From Phytophthora sp. 'mugwort' (Eukaryota > Oomycota > Peronosporomycetes > Peronosporales > Peronosporaceae), in contig JAUCEF010000057.1 in assembly GCA_033558025.1 (NCBI GenBank), positions 1 through 22,367 on the forward strand: a stretch of DNA of 22,367 nt, in the 5' to 3' direction. A program made the position numbers and the translations under genes. Positions 1-9,500 of this stretch are shown here, piece by piece; position 1 is the stretch's first letter; every line of letters starts with the position of its first letter. The notes below the pieces were generated by a model, which was not told the DNA's origin, did not search any database, and saw only the letters and a list, made by a program, of their open reading frames with translations.

Positions 1-610
1 TGCTAAAATGAATAAAAAAATTGGTGGTGGTTCATTAACCGCATTACCTATTATTGAAACACAAGCTGGAGATGTTTCTGCTTATATTCCAACAAATGTT
101 ATTTCAATTACTGATGGACAAATTTTTTTAGAAACAGAATTATTTAATGAAGGTCAAAGACCTGCAATTAGTGTTGGATTATCTGTAAGTCGTGTTGGTT
201 CTTCTGCACAAATTAAAGCTATGAAACAAATTGCTGGTACAATGAAATTAGAATTAGCACAATTTAGAGAAGTACAAGCATTTGCTCAATTTGGTTCTGA
301 TTTAGATGCTACAACTCAACAACAATTAAATAGAGGGATTAGATTAACAGAAATGTTAAAACAAGGTTTAAATATACCGTTATCTGTTGAAAATCAAATT
401 GTAATTATTTATTTAGGTGTACGTGGTTTCTTAGATAAAATTGCTGTTGATAAAATTTCAAGTTTTGAAATTAGTTGGTTAAATTTTATAAAAAATAATC
501 ATTTTAATATTTTAGAAGAAATCTTAAATAAAAAAGAAATATCTAAAGAATTAGAAAAAAAACTTAATATTTTAGCAACAAATTTTACTAATAATTTTAT
601 TACAAAATAA
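1..610 (+). CDS. atp1: ATP synthase F1 subunit alpha, 3' part (truncated by window start)
   Basis: This is the C-terminal part of the alpha subunit of mitochondrial F1-ATPase, which forms the alpha3-beta3 catalytic head on the matrix side of the inner membrane. The frame is already open at base 2 (codons for Ala-Lys precede the first Met at 8), so that Met is internal and the gene begins outside the window. The stretch [20 protein letters not shown], followed by [20 protein letters not shown] and then [18 protein letters not shown], is diagnostic of F1 alpha: the catalytic-interface region with the arginine-containing SVSRVG segment. The remainder is the helical C-terminal domain. It ends at TAA (608-610). 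The next gene, nad5, is on the same strand after about 200 nt of A+T-rich, hairpin-bearing spacer. Recognition is very secure; only the 5' end is missing. Confidence 0.97.
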   Translation, partial: AKMNKKIGGGSLTALPIIETQAGDVSAYIPTNVISITDGQIFLETELFNEGQRPAISVGLSVSRVGSSAQIKAMKQIAGTMKLELAQFREVQAFAQFGSDLDATTQQQLNRGIRLTEMLKQGLNIPLSVENQIVIIYLGVRGFLDKIAVDKISSFEISWLNFIKNNHFNILEEILNKKEISKELEKKLNILATNFTNNFITK

Positions 611-814
611 TATAATTATTTTTTTATTAATAAAAAATAATTATAATATTTTGTAAATAAAACATAACAGATAAAAATTAATTATTTTCTATATAGAAAA
701 TAATTTTAAATATTATTCTAATATTAATTTTTTAAAAAATATTTATTCTTTAAGAAGAATTATTTTAAAATTATTATTATATTTTTAAATAATTTAAATT
801 TATTTTATTCTATT
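611..814 (+). other. atp1-nad5 spacer with hairpins and a perfect palindrome
   Basis: No coding potential is visible. Just after the atp1 stop, arms at 611-624 and 632-645 can form a 14-bp A/T stem. A perfect 26-bp palindrome occupies 680-705. A smaller hairpin (ATTCTT / AAGAAT) lies at 745-760. These could be RNA 3'-end or processing signals between atp1 and nad5, but stems of this kind also arise easily in A+T-rich sequence. Confidence 0.5.
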
Positions 815-2809
815 ATGTTATTATTAACTTTAATTTTTTTACCTTTTTTAGGTTCAGTAGCTTCTGGATTATTTGGTTTTTATATTGGCCGTAAAGGTTC
901 TGTATTTATAACCACATTAACAACTTTTTTAAGTTGTCTTTTTTCATTTATTATTATATATAATTCAATTACAAATGAATATGAGTATATTATTTATATT
1001 TCAAATTGGATTAATAGTGGTTTATTTAATTGTAATTGGTGTTTTTTATTTGATAGTTTAACTATGATAATGTTAATTGTTGTAACAAGTATTTCAACTT
1101 TAGTTCATTTATATTCTTCTAAATATATGGATCATGATCCACATTTATCTAGATTTATGTCATATTTATCACTATTTACTTTTTTTATGATTATATTAGT
1201 TACAGGTGATAATTTTATGCAAATGTTTGTTGGATGGGAAGGTGTTGGTTTTTGTTCATATTTATTAATTAATTTTTGGTTTACACGTTTACAAGCGAAT
1301 AAAGCAGCTATAAAAGCTATGTTAGTTAATCGAATTAGTGATTTAATCTTATTATTAGGTGTATTAACTGTTTTTTATAATATTAGAACTATTGAATATT
1401 TTAGTACATTTGCAGCAATTTCTATTGTTAAAGATTTTAAATTTATTTTTTTTAATTATATTTTAAGTATTATTGATGTTGCGTGTATTTTAATTTTTAT
1501 AGGTGCTATGGGTAAATCTGCTCAAATTTTTTTACATTTATGGTTACCCGATGCTATGGAAGGACCTACGCCGGTTTCGGCATTAATCCATGCAGCGACT
1601 ATGGTAACTGCTGGTGTTTATTTAATTGCACGTTGTTCACCAATGTTTGAATATTCAATGTTTTCTTTAAAAGTTATTACAATTATTGGAGCTTCTACAG
1701 CCTTTTTCTCAAGTACAATTGGTCTAGTACAAAATGATTTTAAAAAAATAGTTGCCTATTCTACTTGTAGTCAATTAGGTTATATGTTTTTTGCTTGTGG
1801 ATTATCAAATTATCCTTTAGCTATTTTTCATTTATCAAATCATGCATATTTTAAAGCATTATTATTTTTATGTTCCGGTGCTGTAATTCATGCTATGGGT
1901 GATGAACAAGATATAAGAAAAATGGGTGGTTTAAGAAGAATTTTACCTTTTACTTATATAATGTTTTTAATAGGTTCATTATCTTTAATGGGTTTTCCTT
2001 TTTTAACTGGTTTTTATTCTAAAGATTTAATATTAGAAGTTGCATTTTCAAGTTTTAGTGAAACAGGTCATTTTGCTTATTGGTTGGGTACTATTGGTGC
2101 ATTTTTTACGGCATTCTATTCAACACGTTTATTATTTTTTGCTTTTTTAAGTGAAACTAATGCCTATAAAAATGTTATTAAAAATGCACATGATGTTCCA
2201 TTAGAAATGGGTATTCCTTTAGGAGTTTTAGCATTTGGTAGTATTTTTATAGGTTATATTTCTAAAGATATGTTTGTTGGGTTAGGTTCAAATTTTTGGA
2301 ATAACTCAATTTATATAAATCCATTTAATAATCAAATGATTGATGCTGAATTTTTACCAACATTTTTTAAATTATTACCTGTTATTTTAAGTTTTTGTGG
2401 CTTATTTTGTGCCTTTTATTTATATTTTTTTAAATTTAGATTTTTATATAACTTAAAAATTTCAAAATATGGTCTTTATTTTTATAATTTTTTAAATAGA
2501 AAATGGTATTTTGATAAAATTTATTATGAATTTATTAATCAATATATATTAAAAGTTGGTTATAATGTAACATATAAAATGATTGATAAAGGTTTAATTG
2601 AAATGTGTGGTCCTTTTGGTTTAATAACCGTTTTTTCTTTCTTAAGTCAAAAAATAATTTTATTACAAACAGGTTATATTTATCACTATTCATTATTAAT
2701 GTTAATTAGCATTATTTGTTTAATAAATATTATTTTTTTTTCTATTATTTATTTTTTTAATATTATTACTATTTTATTATTTTTATTTATTTTTTTATTA
2801 ATTAAATAA
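815..2809 (+). CDS. nad5: NADH dehydrogenase (complex I) subunit 5
   Basis: Nad5 is one of the antiporter-like proton-pumping subunits of the complex I membrane arm. The 664-residue product has the usual family length and is hydrophobic throughout, with many predicted membrane helices. Diagnostic segments are WEGVGFCSYLLINFW at about residue 140, and HLWLPDAMEGPTPVSALIHA followed by ATMVTAGVYL at about 240-270, which contains the conserved antiporter-type Lys/Glu/His environment. Further on, IVAYSTCSQLGYMFFACG and GFPFLTGFYSKD are also typical. The ATG at 815 opens a typical Nad5 N-terminus (MLLLTLIFLPFLGSVASGLF). The C-terminal lateral-helix region is very A/T and Phe/Ile rich. It ends at TAA and is followed after 60 nt by nad6 on the same strand, a common stramenopile neighbour. 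Confidence 0.97.
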   Translation: MLLLTLIFLPFLGSVASGLFGFYIGRKGSVFITTLTTFLSCLFSFIIIYNSITNEYEYIIYISNWINSGLFNCNWCFLFDSLTMIMLIVVTSISTLVHLYSSKYMDHDPHLSRFMSYLSLFTFFMIILVTGDNFMQMFVGWEGVGFCSYLLINFWFTRLQANKAAIKAMLVNRISDLILLLGVLTVFYNIRTIEYFSTFAAISIVKDFKFIFFNYILSIIDVACILIFIGAMGKSAQIFLHLWLPDAMEGPTPVSALIHAATMVTAGVYLIARCSPMFEYSMFSLKVITIIGASTAFFSSTIGLVQNDFKKIVAYSTCSQLGYMFFACGLSNYPLAIFHLSNHAYFKALLFLCSGAVIHAMGDEQDIRKMGGLRRILPFTYIMFLIGSLSLMGFPFLTGFYSKDLILEVAFSSFSETGHFAYWLGTIGAFFTAFYSTRLLFFAFLSETNAYKNVIKNAHDVPLEMGIPLGVLAFGSIFIGYISKDMFVGLGSNFWNNSIYINPFNNQMIDAEFLPTFFKLLPVILSFCGLFCAFYLYFFKFRFLYNLKISKYGLYFYNFLNRKWYFDKIYYEFINQYILKVGYNVTYKMIDKGLIEMCGPFGLITVFSFLSQKIILLQTGYIYHYSLLMLISIICLINIIFFSIIYFFNIITILLFLFIFLLIK

Positions 2810-2869
2810 AAATAATAAAATATGTATCTTTTAAGATATAATTATAAATTTATATAATTTAAATACATT

Positions 2870-3580
2870 ATGGATTTCGAAACAATTTTCTTTTATACTT
2901 TTTCAACTATAGCTTTAACTTCAGCTATATTTGTAATATATTCTACAAATACAATATATTCTGCATTTTTTTTAATATTAGTTTTTACTAATTCAACTGG
3001 ATTATTATTAATTTCTGAAATTGAATTTTTATCAATAATGTTAATTATTATTTATGTAGGAGCTATTACTGTATTATTTTTATTTGTTATTATGATGCTA
3101 GATGTTAATGTTTTAATTGATAAAAATAAAATAAAAAATAATTTTGGTTATTTACCAATTATTTTTTTAATTAGTTTTATTTTTTTTTTAGAAACGTTTG
3201 TTATGTTTAGTAAAGTTTTTACATCATATTACCATTTAATAAATAATTCTTTTTTTACTCAAAAAGTAAATACTTTATTTTTTTTTCACGATAGTATGAA
3301 AGGTACTTTTGAAATATTTGTTGATGTCAAACCCTTTTTAAAAAATTTTATCTATCAATTAGATACTATTACAAATATTGAAACAATTGGACAAATTTTA
3401 TATAGTTATTATGCTTTTTTTTTTTTAGTTGCAGGTATTATATTATTAATAGCTTTAATAGGAGCGGTTACTTTAACTAAAAAGGAAAAAAAAAAATTTT
3501 TAAAACAAAATATTTATAAACAACTTTCACGAGATGCATTAAAAGCTATTTTTAATGTATATTCAGATAAAACTGTTTAA
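2870..3580 (+). CDS. nad6: NADH dehydrogenase (complex I) subunit 6
   Basis: Nad6 is a small hydrophobic core subunit of the complex I membrane arm. The 236-residue ORF starts MDFETIFFYTFSTIALTSA and contains the family signature around residues 55-75 (FLSIMLIIIYVGAITVLFLF, then VIMMLDV), the pi-bulge helix typical of Nad6/NuoJ. A last membrane segment (FFLVAGIILLIALIGAVTLT) is followed by a basic tail. The length is within the range of protist Nad6 proteins. It lies 60 nt after nad5 and 17 nt before trnR(UCU) on the same strand, so nad5-nad6-trnR is probably one transcript. Confidence 0.95.
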   Translation: MDFETIFFYTFSTIALTSAIFVIYSTNTIYSAFFLILVFTNSTGLLLISEIEFLSIMLIIIYVGAITVLFLFVIMMLDVNVLIDKNKIKNNFGYLPIIFLISFIFFLETFVMFSKVFTSYYHLINNSFFTQKVNTLFFFHDSMKGTFEIFVDVKPFLKNFIYQLDTITNIETIGQILYSYYAFFFLVAGIILLIALIGAVTLTKKEKKKFLKQNIYKQLSRDALKAIFNVYSDKTV

Positions 3581-3597
3581 TTCTTAATAAAACTAAA

Positions 3598-3670
3598 ACA
3601 ATCTTAACTTAATTGGTAGAGTATTAGCCTTCTAAGCTTTAAAATCTTGGTTCAAATCCAAGAGATTGTA
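3598..3670 (+). tRNA. trnR(ucu): tRNA-Arg (anticodon UCU)
   Basis: A cloverleaf can be drawn by eye. The acceptor stem pairs ACAATCT (3598-3604) with AGATTGT (3663-3669) with no mismatch. The D stem is ACTT/GAGT with a GG-containing loop, and the T arm is CTTGG-TTCAAAT-CCAAG. The anticodon loop CTTCTAA (3629-3635) gives UCU, which reads AGA/AGG. The lower anticodon stem has two T-T mismatches. It follows nad6 on the same strand and probably marks its RNA 3' end by RNase P/Z processing. Confidence 0.9.
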
Positions 3671-4051
3671 ATTAGTTTTATTTAAAAATTTCATTCTTAA
3701 AAAAAAAATAATTCAATTATTTTTATAATATAAATAATAAAATTTAAATTTTTTAAGAAATAATAAATTAAAAAAATCAATTTTTTTCAATAAATATTCT
3801 AAAAAATATAAGAAGAATGCGTTCACTTACAAATTTAATATAAATACAGAATATTATTATTGCTAATTCTATAACTTTTAATCAAGATGGTTTAACATAA
3901 GTTATTGATGACATAAATATTTAAATAGATTAATTTTTATTAAATACTCAATAACTAAAATTAAATTAATATCAACATAGTTATAATTTAAAATCACATA
4001 ATTAGTTTTTAATTGGTAAAAATTTACATAATGTATATATTGTATATCTAG
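3671..4051. other. Gene-poor spacer between trnR and the convergence hairpin
   Basis: About 380 nt with no believable ORF on either strand: every ATG-started frame I traced stops quickly or is antisense to trnR. I see no tRNA and no recognisable 5S rRNA, tmRNA or RNase P RNA core motifs. ATATAAGAA occurs on the plus strand at 3806-3814, similar to the repeated ATATAAG element upstream of rns. A weak AGTTATTG/CAATAACT inverted pair lies near 3900-3956. The base composition (including a GCGTTCAC stretch near 3820) is slightly less monotonous than other spacers, so an unrecognised small RNA is possible. Confidence 0.4.
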
Positions 4052-4083
4052 AAACCTATTTAACAAATTAAATAGGTTTTTTT
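4052..4083. terminator. Hairpin with T-run at the convergent gene junction
   Basis: A perfect 12-bp stem (arms 4052-4063 and 4068-4079) closes a CAAA tetraloop and runs directly into a seven-T tract (4077-4083) on the plus strand. On the minus strand it sits immediately after the orf137 stop codon. It lies where the plus-strand atp1-nad5-nad6-trnR unit meets the minus-strand unit. This looks like an intrinsic-terminator-style or 3'-end-stabilising hairpin, possibly acting in both directions. The function is inferred from structure and position only. Confidence 0.6.
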
Positions 4084-4495
4084 AGCCATCTTCTTTAAAA
4101 ATAGAAATTAAAATTTTAATTAAATGAGTCATCATTTTTTCAAATTCTTGTGGATTATCTTTTAATAAATGTCTTGGATGAATAGTTAGTTTTAATAATT
4201 CTAATAAATTTAATCCAGCCGCCCTTTTTTCAGGTTCACGTAACATTTTTAAAACAACTTGTTTTATTTGATTGAAAGTTTCATCATCGACGATATTCCT
4301 TAAATCCTGTAATGCAGAAACTATTGGAAAATCGCTATTGAAATAAATTAAAAAAATAGTTAAACCTAAAATAAAAAAGGCACCTATTATAAATATTATA
4401 TATTTTATATAATTTGATGTTTGTTCTTGTGATTCGTGTTTTTCAATATTATTGTTGTCATTGTTTAAGTCTATTAAAATATTTTCGATATCCAT
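4082..4495 (-). CDS. Hypothetical single-pass membrane protein, orf137
   Basis: I do not recognise this 137-residue protein. Residues 1-28 are hydrophilic and acidic (MDIENILIDLNNDNNNIEKH, then ESQEQTSN). Residues about 30-51 form one strong membrane helix (YIKYIIFIIGAFFILGLTIF, then LIYF). The remaining 85 residues look helical and soluble (LRNIVDDETFNQIKQVVLKM, then LREPEKRAAGLNLLELLKL). The coding sequence uses codons that are rare in its neighbours (for example AGG GCG and ATC GTC) and is visibly less A+T rich. It lies 242 nt downstream of cox1 on the same strand and its stop abuts the convergence hairpin. The absence of a long Lys-rich coiled coil argues against atp4. The consistent reading frame and a clear topology make a real gene likely; the function is unknown. 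Confidence 0.65.
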   Translation of the reverse strand: MDIENILIDLNNDNNNIEKHESQEQTSNYIKYIIFIIGAFFILGLTIFLIYFNSDFPIVSALQDLRNIVDDETFNQIKQVVLKMLREPEKRAAGLNLLELLKLTIHPRHLLKDNPQEFEKMMTHLIKILISIFKEDG

Positions 4496-4737
4496 AATTA
4501 TAATTTAAATTATTTTATTAATAATTAATTTGTTATTAATTAAATTTTTATTTGATTTAATTTTTGAGATTTAATATTTTTTTTTATTTAAATTTTACTA
4601 ATATTTTTTTCTCTTAAATAATATAAAAATTTTAAATTTTTATAAAACACCGTAAAACGGTATTAATTAAATTAAAAATTTTTAATATAATTATTAATAA
4701 AGATTAATTTAATTATTAATAATTATAAAAATTTTTT
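4496..4737. other. cox1-orf137 spacer
   Basis: No ATG-started ORF of note is present on the coding (minus) strand. A small G/C-closed hairpin, ACCGT-AAA-ACGGT at 4649-4661, stands out in otherwise nearly pure A/T sequence, next to an AAAATTTTAAATTTT inverted stretch near 4626-4642. It may be a processing or 3'-end signal for cox1 mRNA. Confidence 0.45.
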
Positions 4738-6216
<1,479 letters not shown>

Positions 6217-6326
6217 TTATTTATATTTTTAAATTTTATTTTAAATGCAAAATTATATATTTTATTTTTAAATCAAAAAAAGCGTTGGTTTTTTTAATTT
6301 TTTATTATCAAAAAAATAAATTATTT

Positions 6327-6425
6327 TTATTTATTGAAAAATTGTTTGATTTTATTAATTAATTTTTTAATATCAGTAAATAGTAATAATATTAAAAAAA
6401 TTATACCAATGATTTTAAATACCAT
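6327..6425 (-). CDS. 32-codon ORF between cox2 and cox1; TatA-like / oomycete orf32-like
   Basis: A complete 32-codon frame starts with ATG at 6425, only 9 nt after the cox2 stop, and ends with TAA at 6327-6329. I traced every codon. The peptide begins MVFKIIGIIFLILLLF, one short hydrophobic helix, and continues TDIKKLINKIKQFF, a basic amphipathic helix. That plan, especially LLLF followed by a short turn and an IKKL element, resembles TatA (typically ...LLLFGPKKLPEL...), the pore subunit of the twin-arginine translocase, although the usual Gly-Pro of the hinge is absent. As I recall, oomycete mitochondrial genomes carry a conserved 32-codon ORF at this same cox2-cox1 position. Homology to either is inference. 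Position and exact size make a real gene more likely than chance. Confidence 0.6.
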   Translation of the reverse strand: MVFKIIGIIFLILLLFTDIKKLINKIKQFFNK

Positions 6426-6434
6426 AAAAATTTT

Positions 6435-7217
6435 TTAATTATATATATTAAAATCAAAATTGATTTTATTTTTTAACCAAATTAAATAATCTTCTAATGA
6501 AACAGCTTCTACAACAATAGGCATAAATCCATGATTTACTCCACAAATTTCACTACATTGTCCATAAAAAACACCTTCACGTTTAATAAACATTGATGTT
6601 TGATTTAAACGACCAGGACAAGCATCTAATTTTATACCTAATGAAGGTATTGCCCATGAATGTAAAACATCTGAAGCAGTAATTAATACTCGAATATGAC
6701 TATTAGTTGGAACAACCACACGATTATCAACTTCTAAAATTCTAAATTGACCTATTGCTAAATCATCTTCTTGAATCATATAACTATCAAAAATTAAAGG
6801 TTCATCAGAAAATTCTAAATTATCTGAATATTCATAACTCCAATACCATTGACTACCAATTACTTTTAAAGTAATAATAGGATCAATTACTTCATCCATT
6901 GAATATAATAAAGCAAAAGATGGAATAGCTACCGTTAATAAAATTAAGGCTGGAATAGAAGTCCAAATAATTTCAATAGTAGCACCATGTACAATTGTTG
7001 CTGGAATTTTATTTTTTTTTTCATCAAAAAGAGTAATAACTCTAAATAACATCCAACAAACAAATACAGTAATCATAATTAAAAAAAACATTAAATCATG
7101 ATGAAAATTAATAATACCTTCCATAACAGGTGTTGCTGGATCTTGAAAACCTAATTGCCAAGGTTCAGCCATATCTAAAAAAGTGAATTGATTATTTATA
7201 TAATTTATTATTGTCAT
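6435..7217 (-). CDS. cox2: Cytochrome c oxidase subunit 2
   Basis: Cox2 accepts electrons from cytochrome c through its binuclear CuA centre on the intermembrane-space side of complex IV. The 260-residue ORF has two N-terminal membrane helices (about residues 40-60 and 80-105) and then the cupredoxin domain. CuA ligands are visible: the His in [18 protein letters not shown] and the Cys-Cys-His-Met set in [20 protein letters not shown]. The aromatic electron-entry patch [12 protein letters not shown] is present. It has no long presequence and no split or intron. It is followed after 9 nt by the 32-codon ORF and then cox1, so cox2-orf32-cox1 probably share one transcript. Confidence 0.98.
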   Translation of the reverse strand: MTIINYINNQFTFLDMAEPWQLGFQDPATPVMEGIINFHHDLMFFLIMITVFVCWMLFRVITLFDEKKNKIPATIVHGATIEIIWTSIPALILLTVAIPSFALLYSMDEVIDPIITLKVIGSQWYWSYEYSDNLEFSDEPLIFDSYMIQEDDLAIGQFRILEVDNRVVVPTNSHIRVLITASDVLHSWAIPSLGIKLDACPGRLNQTSMFIKREGVFYGQCSEICGVNHGFMPIVVEAVSLEDYLIWLKNKINFDFNIYN

Positions 7218-7809
7218 AATATACTTGAAATTTATTATTTTATTTAATTTTTAATATATACAAAATTAAGAGTTTTTGAATATTAATATTCAAGAAAAAA
7301 TATAAATTTTATTATTTATATTGTAAAAATAATTGAATTATTTTTTTTTTTTCTTAAAGAATATAAAATTTTTTAAAAATTAAAATAATTTATATTAAAT
7401 AATCATATTATTTTTAAAATGTTTTTATATACAATAATAAATATTAATGTAGAATATAATAAAAATGAAATAATAATTATTTAAAGAGTATTCATTTAAC
7501 GATTAATCAATAATATTAACTAATAAATTAAAATTATTTAATATTGAGAATGTTTTCTTAATATAAACATTAATTAATCTGTTTATGAATATTTTTTTAG
7601 GAATAATGGAGTAATTTTAAAATTGAATATTTATAATAATATTTTTATTTTAAACATATAAAACTATATTTATTATAAAATATTATAAATCTAAATTTAA
7701 ATTCCCTTTGATTAAAAAGTATTTTAAATAAAATTTTATTTTTATAACTTGAATTTAATTAATTTCAGATATTATAAAATTTTTTTGATTTATAATATTT
7801 TATAATAAA
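7218..7809. other. trnW-cox2 spacer with several inverted repeats
   Basis: About 590 nt with no convincing ORF; the longest frames I traced are about 10-20 codons. An exact 18-bp palindrome lies at 7276-7293, roughly 60 nt upstream of the cox2 start. A 10-bp hairpin with a TGTT loop sits at 7541-7564, nested between long-range arms 7486-7494 and 7585-7593, giving a roughly 108-nt foldable block. It is a candidate for cox2 leader elements, a control region or an unrecognised small RNA. I could not identify 5S rRNA, tmRNA or RNase P RNA in it. Confidence 0.4.
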
Positions 7810-7881
7810 CAGGAAAAATGGGACTTGAACCCATAACAATAATTTTGGAGACTATGATTTTACCAATTAAACTATTTTCCT
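7810..7881 (-). tRNA. trnW(cca): tRNA-Trp (anticodon CCA)
   Basis: On the minus strand the acceptor AGGAAAA pairs with TTTTCCT and the discriminator is G. The anticodon stem ATAGT/ATTAT encloses the loop CTCCAAA, giving CCA. The T loop is the standard TTCAAGT. A CCA rather than UCA anticodon supports UGG-only tryptophan decoding, meaning the standard genetic code. It lies about 30 nt downstream of rns, between rns and cox2. Confidence 0.93.
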
Positions 7882-7913
7882 AAGACTTTTAATTTTAATT
7901 TAAGAATGCTTAA

Positions 7914-8527
7914 AGATCTCTTCCAGACACAGGTTCCCCTACGACTACCTTGTTACGACTTCATCAAAGTTACTAACCACTTTTTAGGAATTATAATTTA
8001 TTTTATAAAAATTTTAAATTATTTTATTTAAATAATTATTAAATTTTATAAAAGAATTAAAAATTATTTTAAAAACAATCAACTTCCCTGATGTGACGGG
8101 CGGTGTGTACAAAGTCCAGTAACATATTCACCGCAGCATGCTGTTCTGCGATTACTAGCGATTCCAACTTCATAAGGGCGAGTTTCAGCCCTTAATTCGA
8201 ACTAAGATAATTTTTGAAGATTTGCTCCAACTTATATCATTATTGCTTCTCATTGTAATTATCATTGTAGCACGTGTGTAGCCCAACTCATAAGGGCCAT
8301 GAAGACTTGACGTCATCCCCACCTTCCATTAACCTATCATTAATTTTTTCATTAGAGTACTTTTATCTATTTATAATAAATTAGTAACTAATCATAGGGG
8401 TTGCGCTCGTTAAAGGATTTAACCAAACATTTCACAACACGAGCTGACGACAGCCATGCAACACCTGTTTTTTATATAAAAATTTTAAATAAAAATTAGC
8501 AAGAGTTGGTAAGGTTCTGCGCGTATT

Positions 8528-8559
<32 letters not shown>

Positions 8560-9418
8560 TAGACTCCCGTCAATTCCTTTGAATTTCAATCTTGCGATTA
8601 TACTTTTCAGGCGGAGTGCTTAACGCGTTAGCTGTTATATCTAAAAATTCTAAATATTAGCACTCATCGTTTACAGCATGGACTACCGGGGTCTCTAATC
8701 CCGTTCGCTACCCAAGCTTTCGTTTCTCAGTGTCAGTATATACCCAGATAATTGCCTTCGCCATAGGTCTTCCTTCTATTATCAACGTATTTTATCACTC
8801 CAATAGAAATTCCATTATCCTCTATTTATACTCCAGTTTATCAGTTTTGAAAAAATGTATAAAGTTGAGCTTTAATTTGTTTCTTTCAACTTAAAAAACT
8901 ACCTACAAACCCTTTACGCCTAATCATCCCGAATAATGCTCGCTCCTCCCGTATTACCGCGGCTGCTGGCACGGGTATTAGCCGGAACTTCTTTTTTAAG
9001 TACTGTCATTTTCCTCCTTAATGAAAGAGCTTTACAACCTAATTAGCCGTCATCACCCACTCGGTATTGCTGGATCAAGCTTCCGCTCATTGTCCAAAAT
9101 TCCCCACTGCTGCCTTTAAAAAAGTTTGGGCCGTGTCTCAGTCCCAATGTGGCTGATCATTCTTTCAAACCAGCTAAAGATAATAGGCTTGGTTGTCTAT
9201 TAAACTACCAACTACCATAATCTTGCGCAAACTCATCTTTTAACGTTAAAAACTTTAATTAATTTATTCAGTATTTTTATAAAAATAATTATTCTGAATT
9301 AAAAGGTAGATAATTCACGTGTTACTCACCCGTTCGCTATGTTTTAAAAACATTCAACTTGCATGTGTTAAGCATACCGATAGCATTTATTCTGAGCCAG
9401 GATCAAACTCTATTTAAG
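7914..9418 (-). rRNA. rns: Small subunit ribosomal RNA
   Basis: This is the mitochondrial SSU rRNA, about 1.5 kb and close to bacterial 16S size. Landmarks in minus-strand sense are GAGTTTGATCCTGGCTCAG at the 5' end (near 9395-9411), GTGCCAGCAGCCGCGGTAAT (the 530 loop, near 8956-8975), GGATTAGAGACCCCGGTAGT (near 8686-8704), the AAATTCAAAGGAATTGACGG region (near 8568-8590), GTACACACCGCCCGTCACAT (near 8092-8111) and AAGTCGTAACAAGGTAGTCG near the 3' end. The ends are estimated from conserved sequence and may be off by about 10 nt. Compared with bacteria, helix-44-side sequence (about 7985-8075) is a long A/T insert. The 3' tail reads CTGGAAGAGATC where bacteria have CTGGATCACCTCC, so the anti-Shine-Dalgarno is gone. 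Confidence 0.97.
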
Positions 9419-9500
9419 TTTTATATTAATTATTTAATATTAATTTTTAAAATAACAAATATTTAAAAATTTAATATTATAACATTCTTATATTAATTTT

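Noticed and set aside
3815..3900. Possible RNase P RNA or tmRNA after trnR
   Set aside because: An ACAGAA-like string occurs, but the partner conserved region at the right distance and a tRNA-like T arm are absent.
4082..4495. orf137 as atp4 (ymf39)
   Set aside because: Atp4 has an N-terminal membrane segment followed by a long basic coiled coil; orf137 has an acidic leader, one helix and a short soluble domain.
7486..7593. Possible mitochondrial 5S rRNA in the trnW-cox2 spacer
   Set aside because: The length and closing stem are suggestive, but I could not find the conserved 5S loop sequences on either strand; kept only as an unassigned structured block.
7408..7610. Very short ORFs in the trnW-cox2 spacer (up to about 21 codons)
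   Set aside because: Low-complexity A/T frames without family resemblance or a clear gene context; expected by chance.
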